A stretch of 64,000 bases of DNA from Pseudoalteromonas sp. NC201. Its GTDB lineage: Bacteria > Pseudomonadota > Gammaproteobacteria > Enterobacterales > Alteromonadaceae. The notes below the pieces were generated by a model. It saw only the letters and a list, made by a program, of their open reading frames with translations. It made no database searches and was not told the DNA's origin. Position numbers and translations under genes: made by a program. Positions 27,515 through 36,072 of the stretch are shown one piece after another (position 1 is the first letter of the stretch; the number at the start of each line of letters is the position of its first letter). Where the stretch lies: positions 2,789,125-2,853,124 of the forward strand of contig NZ_CP022522.1 in the NCBI RefSeq assembly GCF_002850255.1, in the 5' to 3' direction.

Positions 27515-28447
27515 CTATAAACTACCTTGGGACAAAGCAGCAGGCGCGTTGCCACTAATTAAACCAATACCATGCAGCAACAAATTATCACTGTGTTGAT
27601 AGCTTTGATGTTTAGTCCATAAATAAACTCGGCTACCATGCTGTTGCGCTCTGGCAGCAAACTGTTCAGGCCACCCCCACAAGTATTCAGCAAATTCAGG
27701 TGACACAATAATGATGCGGTTTTTACACGAATTAGGATAAGACTCACTCCAACCAACCAGCGCGTAATCAATCAGACAAGTCTTTAAATCCCGTTGGGTA
27801 ATACTGTTCACTTGCGGATTGAGGCTATGAATATAATCCACAACCTGAGCATTGCCGATATGTACAATTTGTTGCTGCATTTGAGGCTCTAAAGTATCGA
27901 TAAACTCCAACAAAATACGCGATGCACGTTTAGCGGTGGTTTTTAGATTCAACCAGTAAGTAACATCTGGATCTGTAACTAAAGTCTCTAACAAAGCTAT
28001 TCTTAATCCTTGATTGCGATAAGGAAAAGTTTTGCCGCCATCTAGGGTATAACCGTAGCCAGCATCTAAATCTTTTATTTGCTCCCAAGTCAATTGGTGA
28101 ACTTTACCTTCACCATCAGTAGCACAGCTCAAGTCATTATCATGAAACGCCACCAAACGGTTATCACGAGTTAACTGCACATTCAAATGAATATTACGTA
28201 CACCGTTTTTGATTTGTTGCTCAACCGCCGCCAGCGTGTTTTCGATTAAACCACTTTCACTTGCCGTAATACTTTGAGCCATACAACCAGTTTGCTTGAG
28301 TTTAAGATAGTCCACCACCAAACCACCGCCACGATAAGCAACAACATCACCTTGGTGGCGCAATTGAAACTCAGGGCTTTTAAAAAAACCAACAATGACT
28401 GTACCAACCAATGCCAATATCAGCAGTATGTTAGCAAGCTTCTTCAT
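27515..28447 (-). CDS. GDPD-fold protein with altered catalytic residues
   Basis: 310 residues, membrane-anchored by an N-terminal helix (about 4-21). The chain follows glycerophosphodiester phosphodiesterases, including ENTLAAVEQQ, LTRDN and FHDNDL (His102). However, the catalytic His of the HRG motif is Tyr38 (YRGGG) and the metal-binding E-x-D is His87-x-Asn89. It therefore lacks three of the residues that active enzymes use. It may be inactive and bind a lipid phosphate, or use different chemistry. It overlaps the upstream gene by 4 bases. Confidence 0.78.
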   Translation of the reverse strand: MKKLANILLILALVGTVIVGFFKSPEFQLRHQGDVVAYRGGGLVVDYLKLKQTGCMAQSITASESGLIENTLAAVEQQIKNGVRNIHLNVQLTRDNRLVAFHDNDLSCATDGEGKVHQLTWEQIKDLDAGYGYTLDGGKTFPYRNQGLRIALLETLVTDPDVTYWLNLKTTAKRASRILLEFIDTLEPQMQQQIVHIGNAQVVDYIHSLNPQVNSITQRDLKTCLIDYALVGWSESYPNSCKNRIIIVSPEFAEYLWGWPEQFAARAQQHGSRVYLWTKHQSYQHSDNLLLHGIGLISGNAPAALSQGSL

Positions 28448-29148
28448 CTTTGATCCTCGGAATATTTTTCATTAAAGCGCTGTTGCAACCAATTAAAGTT
28501 GTTAATGAAGCTAGCGTGATCTTCTCCTGTTGCACTACATTGACGATAAAACTCTATACCTTCAACACAACCCCGTGCAACCCATTGCGCATATTCAACA
28601 TCCTCTTTAACATTGGACCACTGTCCTAAGCGTTGTTGACGTATAAATTCTTCCCGCACTCGCTTTCGCGGCACACTCAATTTAACCGACTCGCGAAACG
28701 CTGCACGCCACGCATGAAAGGCGCTAGCATTAATAATAGTGGTAGAAGCAACCACATCCACTGGCTTGTATCGCTTACTTAGCGACATTGTCATATCGCC
28801 CCAAAACTCATCGACCGTAGCAAAAACTCGTTTATTAAACAGTTTTACCCCACCATTGCCATAACACAACCCATTGACCGAATTGATACAACGCCAAACA
28901 TAAGTGGTGTCGTCACACAACTGTGATTCAGGTAAGGCAAAATCAAACTCAGAATGAATTTTATTATCACCATCAACAACAAAAAACCACTCACCACTAA
29001 CCGCTTGAGCTGCTAATTTATGCGCATTGAGAATACCATCAACACCATGAACCCGCTTAACTTTTGGAAAACGTCTGCGTAAATTTAGCCAGTTATCCTC
29101 AGCACACAGCTCATCATATGAAATAAAAACAATATCGTACTGCATCAT
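28444..29148 (-). CDS. Putative GT-A-fold glycosyltransferase
   Basis: 234 residues. WFFVVDGDNKI (about 53-63) fits a GT-A DxD site, and the protein begins like nucleotide-sugar enzymes (YDIVFISYDE). I do not recognise the family with certainty. It overlaps both neighbours by 4 bases, within the run of glycosyltransferases, which supports the call. Confidence 0.6.
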   Translation of the reverse strand: MMQYDIVFISYDELCAEDNWLNLRRRFPKVKRVHGVDGILNAHKLAAQAVSGEWFFVVDGDNKIHSEFDFALPESQLCDDTTYVWRCINSVNGLCYGNGGVKLFNKRVFATVDEFWGDMTMSLSKRYKPVDVVASTTIINASAFHAWRAAFRESVKLSVPRKRVREEFIRQQRLGQWSNVKEDVEYAQWVARGCVEGIEFYRQCSATGEDHASFINNFNWLQQRFNEKYSEDQR

Positions 29149-30365
29149 AATTCTCGCAATAAACTAGCCAAGGCATGAGATTGCTTGCCTTGGTTAAATA
29201 ATTGACTAACTTTAGCTACAGCCTGTTGCCCAATATGAAGACGCATATCAGATGTAAAATTAGCTATTAGTTCAATCTTCAACGAAAGCCCTTCAATATC
29301 ACCTTCTGCAACCAAAAAACCATTCTCACCATCATCGACCAACTCACCAATCCCCGAATGAAAACTCGACAACACAACTTTTTTCATGGCCATAGCTTCC
29401 ATCAACACTACTGGCACCCCTTCCATATCACCGTTATCCGCAGTCTTAGAAGGCAACAACAAAACATCAGTTTGCGCCATAAGCTGCAAAGTTTTGTGAT
29501 GGGCCAAAGCACCGTGTAATGTCACTCGATCCTCAAGTTCTAGTTCTCTAACCGAATTTTCACAAATTAGGTTTAACTCGCCATCACCGACAATATCAAA
29601 ATGAAAATTGACTCGATTAGAAACTCTGGCCAAAGCTTCAAGAGCATCCAGTATCCCCTTCTTTTGAGTCAGGCGACCAACAAACAGGACACGCAATAAC
29701 CCCGCATCCATTTTATGGTACTCAGCCAATTGAGCTAGTTGTTCAATATTCACTCCCATATGCATAACATCAACTTTCTCTCGCGCACAGCCCAAAGACG
29801 TGATCTTATCTTGCATAAAACGGCAGACCGATAACACCTTATCCGCTTGAGTAAATAACTTATGATAATGTGGTGTTAAATCTTTAAACGCTGGAAGCTT
29901 AGTAAGTTCATAGGCATGTAAAACACTAACTAACGGCCCTTGTATATAGCCAAACTGCTTTAACTGTGCCGCCATAACGCCTGCTCCCCCAAAATGAGTG
30001 ATGACAATCTCATCAGCCGCAATACGCTTAGGACCTGAAACAATTTTATACAGTAACTTAGTGCGGTAATGTTTAGCATTTAAATTATCCCAGCGCTGTT
30101 TAAACTTACCTTGAGAATAAGGATGTAATAACCAACGAAGCATACGCCCTTTTGAATAAACTAAATCTTGCTCACCAATAACATCGACTTCACACCGAGC
30201 CAACAGCGGATGCTCGTTAGCCAAATCCACATGATTACTCTGTTCTGAACAAGCTACTGTGACCACTCGAACGCTAATCCCCTGCTGCAACAAACCCAAT
30301 ATTTCTTGGCGAATAAAGGTTTCACTCAGCTCCGGAAATCTTTCGAGAAAATAGACTATTTTCAT
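29145..30365 (-). CDS. Family 4 glycosyltransferase
   Basis: 406 residues of GT-B fold. The N-terminal FLERFPELSETFIRQEI is the usual start of this GT4 subgroup. The C-terminal domain has VGRLTQKKG and the E-x7-E motif (EGVPVVLMEAMA). It transfers a sugar from a nucleotide donor with retention. It is 15 bases downstream of the second dioxygenase gene. Confidence 0.93.
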   Translation of the reverse strand: MKIVYFLERFPELSETFIRQEILGLLQQGISVRVVTVACSEQSNHVDLANEHPLLARCEVDVIGEQDLVYSKGRMLRWLLHPYSQGKFKQRWDNLNAKHYRTKLLYKIVSGPKRIAADEIVITHFGGAGVMAAQLKQFGYIQGPLVSVLHAYELTKLPAFKDLTPHYHKLFTQADKVLSVCRFMQDKITSLGCAREKVDVMHMGVNIEQLAQLAEYHKMDAGLLRVLFVGRLTQKKGILDALEALARVSNRVNFHFDIVGDGELNLICENSVRELELEDRVTLHGALAHHKTLQLMAQTDVLLLPSKTADNGDMEGVPVVLMEAMAMKKVVLSSFHSGIGELVDDGENGFLVAEGDIEGLSLKIELIANFTSDMRLHIGQQAVAKVSQLFNQGKQSHALASLLREL

Positions 30366-30380
30366 CCGTTTAAACCAAAT

Positions 30381-31247
30381 TTATCCAGCCTTTAACCGAC
30401 GCTCTGGTAAATCTGTCGCAACACCGTGTAAAACTGGACACATGATCGAATCGGCTATATCAACATAAAAATTCGGTTGTGGCGGCTCGTTTGTAACATG
30501 AATAGGATCGCTAAACAGCAACTTGTTATGCTCAAAACGCAAATGCAATACAAAAGTTTTACGGGTACGACCTGAGAGTAAATTATCAGTGGCATGGATC
30601 AAACGACTATCATGAAAAGTCACATCACCACGCTTAGATAGATATTCCACCACATTCCACTTAATACCTGTCTTTTGGGCAAACTGCTGTCCCAATTCAT
30701 CCAACGGTTTACGGAAACTGAATCCAGACACTTCGCGCTTATTCAGCGGCTCAAGTCGGTGAGAATTTTCAACATAAAGAATTGGCGCATCATCACTGTT
30801 AACATCTTCAAGAGCGATATGAGCTGTAATCCAGTGACCACTAAACAAATGTTTACCGTATTGACCGTCTTGATGCCAACTTATGTTGTACTCTAAACCT
30901 TCACCGGGCACCTTGTTAACCAAGTGAATAAAAAATGCCTGAGCAAAATCACTATTCATCAAGCGACTAGACAATACCCCAATCCCAGCTTCCATCAATA
31001 AACCAACCAAAGCAGGATCTGCCACAGTAGGATAAGAAACACGAGTAAGGTATTTTTCTGAATCTTTCGGAGGGTGAGTACGACGAGGTGGCGGATTACC
31101 ACTAACATATTCTCCAGCCATAATACGGTCATAACAAGCCTCTAGCTTATCTAGCATTTGCTCGTTAAGTAGCCCTTCAAATTTTACCAAGCCAGTATCA
31201 TTCAATTGCTTTTGATGAGCAGACATATCATAGTATTTATCAAACAC
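30381..31247 (-). CDS. Phytanoyl-CoA dioxygenase-type hydroxylase, copy 2
   Basis: 288 residues, a 2-oxoglutarate/Fe(II) oxygenase of the PhyH type. The metal triad is H125-x-D127 (SWHQDGQY) and H218 (RLIHATDN), and R229 (GRTRK) would bind 2-oxoglutarate. Its metal ligands sit at nearly the same positions as in the adjacent copy 1, and the two align from their first residue, so they are tandem duplicates. It overlaps copy 1 by 8 bases. It probably hydroxylates the product; no substrate can be named. Confidence 0.9.
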   Translation of the reverse strand: MFDKYYDMSAHQKQLNDTGLVKFEGLLNEQMLDKLEACYDRIMAGEYVSGNPPPRRTHPPKDSEKYLTRVSYPTVADPALVGLLMEAGIGVLSSRLMNSDFAQAFFIHLVNKVPGEGLEYNISWHQDGQYGKHLFSGHWITAHIALEDVNSDDAPILYVENSHRLEPLNKREVSGFSFRKPLDELGQQFAQKTGIKWNVVEYLSKRGDVTFHDSRLIHATDNLLSGRTRKTFVLHLRFEHNKLLFSDPIHVTNEPPQPNFYVDIADSIMCPVLHGVATDLPERRLKAG

Positions 31248-32142
31248 AGTTTAGTTCCTCAAATGTTTGTTTAGGCGCAGCAAAACCGACCAAATCAGTA
31301 GCAACACCATGAATTACCGGACACATCAATTGATCGGCAAAGTCCAAGTAATAACTAGTTTGTGGCGGATTATTCCGAATTAAAAACGGTTCGTTGATCA
31401 CCAACGGGTTATGACTAGTACGCATATGAATACTAAAGGTCTTACGGGTTTTACCACTGCGTAGATTGTCCGAAGCGTGAATTAAACGACTGTGATGAAA
31501 ATTAACATCACCGCGCTTAGAAGTATGATACTTAACCTTCCAAGGTACATTTAAACGCTCAGCTAATACCAAGCCATGCTCATACAAATCAGCCTTAAAG
31601 GCCTGCCCAGTAATTTGTCCTTTATGTAAACCTTGTTTGAAAGTCGGTAAATGATGTGAATCTTCAATATACAATACTGGCGCATCATCTTCATTAACAT
31701 CAGATAAAGTAATGTGAGCGGTGATCCAATCTCCTTCAAATAACCAAGGAGAATATTGTCCATCTTGATGCCAGCCGATATTAAACTCAGGCCCCTCGCC
31801 GGGCACCTTATTAATCAATTGAATACCCCAAGCCTGAACAAAATCACTCTCGCTTAATGCATTGGCCACAACCCCAATTCCAGCTTCCATTAATAAGCTG
31901 ACCATTTGCGGATCTGCAATTGCCGGACAAGAAATTCTGGTCAAATTATCGTATGAGTCATTTGGCATATGAGTGCGATTAGTCGGTGGCACACCTGTTA
32001 AATAATTACCTTCAATAATACGGTCAAAACAAGCTTCAAGTCTTTCAAGCAAATCTTCACCTATTAATTTTTCGAAACCAACAACACCATTATCTAGATA
32101 ATGTTGCCGCTTTTGATTAAAATCATATTGGCACTCAAACAA
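31240..32142 (-). CDS. Phytanoyl-CoA dioxygenase-type hydroxylase, copy 1
   Basis: 300 residues from a TTG start at 32140-32142. I prefer this start because AAGGAGG lies 7 bases upstream and because the protein then begins MFECQYDFNQKRQ, aligning with MFDKYYDMSAHQK of copy 2; a longer start would place the ribosome site inside the gene. The Fe(II)/2-oxoglutarate site is H125-x-D127 (GWHQDGQY), H222 and R233. The gene overlaps the carbamoyltransferase end by 8 bases. Confidence 0.9.
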   Translation of the reverse strand: MFECQYDFNQKRQHYLDNGVVGFEKLIGEDLLERLEACFDRIIEGNYLTGVPPTNRTHMPNDSYDNLTRISCPAIADPQMVSLLMEAGIGVVANALSESDFVQAWGIQLINKVPGEGPEFNIGWHQDGQYSPWLFEGDWITAHITLSDVNEDDAPVLYIEDSHHLPTFKQGLHKGQITGQAFKADLYEHGLVLAERLNVPWKVKYHTSKRGDVNFHHSRLIHASDNLRSGKTRKTFSIHMRTSHNPLVINEPFLIRNNPPQTSYYLDFADQLMCPVIHGVATDLVGFAAPKQTFEELNCV

Positions 32143-33718
32143 AATGCCCCCTCCTTGCAATCAAATCACCAAATACATAAACATCAACATCTCTGTCGGC
32201 AAAATCATTGATTACATCTTCTGGTGTCAAACAAATTGGCTTGCCACGACCATTAAGAGAAGTATTAATCAACGCCCCAACACCACTAAACTTTTCATAT
32301 GCTAGTAATAACTCATGAACTTTAGCATTATCTGTTGAGCTAACGATTTGCAAACGCGACGTGCCGTCAACATGAGTAGCCTCTGGGATTAAGTCCGAGT
32401 CAATATCATAATTAAACAACATATATTTTGACGGAAATATATCATTGGTGATTTTAGCCAAAGACTCTTCAGCAACTATCGCCGCTAAAGGGCGATACCA
32501 TTCACGAGACTTAACCATATGATTGAGTCTATCTTTCATTCCATGAGCCTGACAACTTGCAAATAATGAACGATTACCCAAAGCTCTTGGTCCCATCTCA
32601 GATTTACCCTGATACCAAGCAACAACCTCATGATTGTGTAGATATTTTGCTAATTTTTGCGCTGTATAGTCCTCGACAATAAAACCTTGCTTTTCAAGCC
32701 AGTCACGCTCAACTGTATAGCTTTCACCACAGCTATATACAGACACAGGCTCAAGTAAATGACCTTTCAATTGTAACTGGGCAAATATCGCCGCTCCCAA
32801 ACTTTGACCTGAGTCATTGCAAACAGGAGGTACAGAATAACGTTCACCATAGCGCTGCCACAGCAGAGTATTCACCATAAGATTCAATGCGCAACCACCA
32901 GACATGGAAACTGAGAGGTCCTCATCAGTAACAATGTGACTAACATGCTCAACCACTGTCTGAGCGAACAATTGTTGTAAAGTCGCCGCCAAATTAGCCT
33001 TAACTTTAAACGTCGGTTGCCCTATATATTGTTTAAACAACTTAGCTAAAAACTTAGGTCTTTCAACTACTGAATAATCATAAAGATTATGTGGTGCAGC
33101 CAAAATCATCTCAGCATATCTCGGTTCATATTCACCATATGCCGCCATACCCATCACTTTGCCTGCAGCTGAAGGAGATTTTTCTATGCCCATCATAACC
33201 GCAAGAGAAGTCCAACCCATACCAGAGCCAAACCAAGGCAATTCATTGCAATGAGTAATAGTTAATTGTTTGCCATCACGACGAACCACACAATTACGTG
33301 AAAAATGCCCCCGCCCTTCATTAACAAAACACAGCTGTTTTTCCGCAGGTTTAGCATATTGAAAGCCAACCATTGCATGGCACATTTCATGGGCAACAAC
33401 AAAACATTTAACTGACTTTCCTGTAATCAGAGTTTTAGACTCAAAATAGAAGTTATGCTGGTCAATACCTTGATTCAACGTTTCAAAATCATCGATTTTT
33501 GCGACCTTATTGCTAACGTGAGTACTAAAAGAAACCACATCGACCCTTTGCAACAAATCGGCCTTATGCTCTTTTAGATAATCCAGGGTAGTTTGAATTT
33601 TTCCATCGTGTTTGACCCGAGATAATCGCTCGGTTTCAATCGACCAAATCAATTCTCCATTTTCAACAAAGCTAACAGCCGAGTCATGACCTATTGAGTG
33701 AACCCCCATAATCAACAT
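32135..33718 (-). CDS. O-carbamoyltransferase (NodU/CmcH family)
   Basis: 527 residues. The N-terminal domain starts IMGVHSIGHDSAVSFVENGE, as in YrdC/Kae1-related carbamoyltransferases, with the later SMSGGCALN and CNDSGQSLGAA. The C-terminal domain has SEMGPRALGNRSLFA and EWYRPLAAIVAEE, both hallmark segments. These enzymes put a carbamoyl group from carbamoyl phosphate on a hydroxyl, often of a sugar, as in Nod factors, novobiocin and moenomycin. I use the ATG at 33716-33718, overlapping the upstream gene by 7 bases; an in-frame start 12 codons earlier is less likely. Confidence 0.94.
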   Translation of the reverse strand: MLIMGVHSIGHDSAVSFVENGELIWSIETERLSRVKHDGKIQTTLDYLKEHKADLLQRVDVVSFSTHVSNKVAKIDDFETLNQGIDQHNFYFESKTLITGKSVKCFVVAHEMCHAMVGFQYAKPAEKQLCFVNEGRGHFSRNCVVRRDGKQLTITHCNELPWFGSGMGWTSLAVMMGIEKSPSAAGKVMGMAAYGEYEPRYAEMILAAPHNLYDYSVVERPKFLAKLFKQYIGQPTFKVKANLAATLQQLFAQTVVEHVSHIVTDEDLSVSMSGGCALNLMVNTLLWQRYGERYSVPPVCNDSGQSLGAAIFAQLQLKGHLLEPVSVYSCGESYTVERDWLEKQGFIVEDYTAQKLAKYLHNHEVVAWYQGKSEMGPRALGNRSLFASCQAHGMKDRLNHMVKSREWYRPLAAIVAEESLAKITNDIFPSKYMLFNYDIDSDLIPEATHVDGTSRLQIVSSTDNAKVHELLLAYEKFSGVGALINTSLNGRGKPICLTPEDVINDFADRDVDVYVFGDLIARRGHFV

Positions 33719-35175
33719 GATGCTGCTTCCTGCGCTTGTTTGGCCGCAACCCATTGTTCATGCATCATTGCTAATAAACGCACAGTCCGATTAGTGGTCA
33801 GGCGCAAAGCTCCAAACTCCTCAATATACATTTGACTAATCTGTTCGATATTGAGCTTTTGCAACAGCAACACCAAATCCTCTGGTGAAGTAACAACTTT
33901 GTCAGTCAACTGAGCATCAACAAACATATTCATCATTGCCTTAGCGCTATCTGTCATCTCAACTTGATGCTCAGACATTTTAGCTTCAAGACCAGCAATC
34001 AGTTGAACCTTGCACTGACCTATTTGCCCGAGAACTTTTTGCTCTTCGGTAGGTGGTTGTAACCACGCTAAGTTAGGCCTTAAATTAATCGAATCACCAG
34101 CCAAATACTTCAATACATTGGTTCTTAGTTCACAATAAGCCTGTGGCGAGTCAACCAACTCAGCAATCTTGTTGTAAATATCTTTCCAATCATCTCTGAT
34201 ACAACCAAGTTGATGCTGCTCAAGGTACTGTGCTCCCCACTCTTCCATTGGCAATCCAGAACGCAAACCCAACACAGGTTGCTTACCAAGTACAGCTTCG
34301 ATCAATGTATTAATACTACCTTTACCAACATACACAGTGCCTTTTTTACCAAGTTCGGCCACTAAAGCTAAAAAATCCTTTTGTTGCAGACCATCAAGGA
34401 CTTTTGCACGGCCCGGATAATCACGGGCGCTTTGTTCAGCTACCGCCAGCTCTTCAGCATCATTGATCACAATATAATGAAGGTTTAAATTGGTGTTTTT
34501 CAACAACTCTTGATACAACAATGTATATTTACGCCCACCGCGATTACTTACCAAAATCACATCTGTCAATTCACTAACTTGCTGCGTATCAGCTAAATTT
34601 TCCATTTGCACCGAAGAGATATAACCAAAATCATGAATTTGTGTTGCAGGCACTTTCACTATATCGCGCAGATATTCAGTTGCAGCAGGTAAACGAGTCA
34701 GATATTTCATACCGCTATCAATTGCACTACGGTGAACATCCATACTAAAGTGACCGTGATTAGTCACATAGTTATATAATTGTTCCGGCATTTTCTTAAT
34801 TTTCTGGGCTGCTAACATACGAGCCACCACACCTTTAGTGCAGATAACGGTCGTAGGTTTACGCTGTTCAATCGCCTCAAGCAAAGGCAAATATTCAGAA
34901 AAATCTTGCTCTTCGGTTTGCTTAGCCACCCTATGATCTAAACGGGTAACAATATTCAAATAATTATCAAATACTTCATCAGTATTAGCGGCACTCTTTA
35001 CCGCCATCTTAATGTCTTGACCCACTTGAACAAAATTGTCAATATAATCATCACCAGCAATCAAATCCACAAGCTGACCCGAGGTCTTAGTCAAAAACGC
35101 CTGCAACTGTTTAGCAGCCAGAAAATTCCCAAATTCTCCCCAGGACTTCATACATACAATTAAAATCATCCTCAA
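33712..35175 (-). CDS. GT-B glycosyltransferase-like protein (GT28/MGDG-synthase type C-terminus)
   Basis: 487 residues. Two Rossmann-like halves: the second has VILVSNRGGRKY and VYVGKGSINTLIEAVLGKQPVLGL (about 275-300), the nucleotide-sugar-binding pattern of MurG- and MGDG-synthase-like GT-B enzymes. A C-terminal extension of about 120 residues (from around 365) is not part of that fold and I do not recognise it. It starts 6 bases after the isoprenoid-synthase-like gene, so it may glycosylate the isoprenoid. Confidence 0.75.
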   Translation of the reverse strand: MRMILIVCMKSWGEFGNFLAAKQLQAFLTKTSGQLVDLIAGDDYIDNFVQVGQDIKMAVKSAANTDEVFDNYLNIVTRLDHRVAKQTEEQDFSEYLPLLEAIEQRKPTTVICTKGVVARMLAAQKIKKMPEQLYNYVTNHGHFSMDVHRSAIDSGMKYLTRLPAATEYLRDIVKVPATQIHDFGYISSVQMENLADTQQVSELTDVILVSNRGGRKYTLLYQELLKNTNLNLHYIVINDAEELAVAEQSARDYPGRAKVLDGLQQKDFLALVAELGKKGTVYVGKGSINTLIEAVLGKQPVLGLRSGLPMEEWGAQYLEQHQLGCIRDDWKDIYNKIAELVDSPQAYCELRTNVLKYLAGDSINLRPNLAWLQPPTEEQKVLGQIGQCKVQLIAGLEAKMSEHQVEMTDSAKAMMNMFVDAQLTDKVVTSPEDLVLLLQKLNIEQISQMYIEEFGALRLTTNRTVRLLAMMHEQWVAAKQAQEAASC

Positions 35176-35181
35176 GTCCTC

Positions 35182-36045
35182 TTATTGTGCATTCATAGTA
35201 GTAGTAATGTAATCAACTATATCCAAACGAATTTGAGCAAATTGCTGCTGACAATCTTGACTCCATATGCTTTCAAGCAGTTTGCTCAAAGTACTGTATT
35301 CCCTATCAAGAACTTGCAAAGCAGCATTAATGCGGATTTGAACGTCAGATTTAGATTGCTCAAAAGTCGCCTTATCCATAACTTCAAAAATAATATTCTC
35401 ACCTTGGATTTCGACATCTTTAGTAAAATCAATGGCATCATCAATCAAACAACAAATACGACCGAAATAACGGGTCGCTTCAATGAGGTTATGGTCATTT
35501 TGTTGTGGTAAAGCATCAACAAAATCTCTGGCAATCATCGCGAAGAAACTACCGATGCGGTCAGTAGAAACATATTCGTCACCATTTTCCCCCTTTGCTT
35601 GGGCTATTTTACTTTGAATAATGGAGTCGTAGAGTCCTTTACAAGTCTGCTTAATATTATCTAAACGACTTTTCTCACCGCAGCTTCTTTCAGCAATTGC
35701 TAACATCATGATGTAAAAGACATACATATCTTTATCGCCGACCCTTTCGTCGCCATCAATAAAGTCGTCGGCGATACTAGTAGACAAGCTAAACAGTAAA
35801 CTTTGCATCACACTTTCAATGCGCTCAGGCCATTGCTCTTGAGGAATATCGCAAACACGAAATAAAAACCAAATTGATGGGTATCCCATGCACTTTGACG
35901 AAAAGTATTGAGCCGACTGACCCAATACAGAACTAATAAGAGGGCCGTATTCTTGCAAATGCTCACAAACCTGTTGAGATACTTGATTGCGGACAGGTGT
36001 CGCATCCAAGATGCGCTCAAGCGCATCAGAAACATATTTATCCAT
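35182..36045 (-). CDS. Isoprenoid-synthase-fold protein, probable class I terpene synthase
   Basis: 287 residues, all-helical. Two Asp-rich motifs are spaced as in polyprenyl synthases: ADDFIDGDERVGD (about 93-105) and IDDAIDFTKD (about 201-210), which would hold Mg and diphosphate. The GGKRxR motif that binds IPP in chain-lengthening enzymes (present in the 38967 protein) is missing; MGYPSIWFLF stands in that region. This suggests ionisation of a prenyl diphosphate without chain elongation, i.e. a terpene synthase derived from the polyprenyl synthase scaffold. Function is inferred. Confidence 0.75.
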   Translation of the reverse strand: MDKYVSDALERILDATPVRNQVSQQVCEHLQEYGPLISSVLGQSAQYFSSKCMGYPSIWFLFRVCDIPQEQWPERIESVMQSLLFSLSTSIADDFIDGDERVGDKDMYVFYIMMLAIAERSCGEKSRLDNIKQTCKGLYDSIIQSKIAQAKGENGDEYVSTDRIGSFFAMIARDFVDALPQQNDHNLIEATRYFGRICCLIDDAIDFTKDVEIQGENIIFEVMDKATFEQSKSDVQIRINAALQVLDREYSTLSKLLESIWSQDCQQQFAQIRLDIVDYITTTMNAQ

Positions 36046-36072
36046 GGACTATTCCTTATTATCAATGACAAA

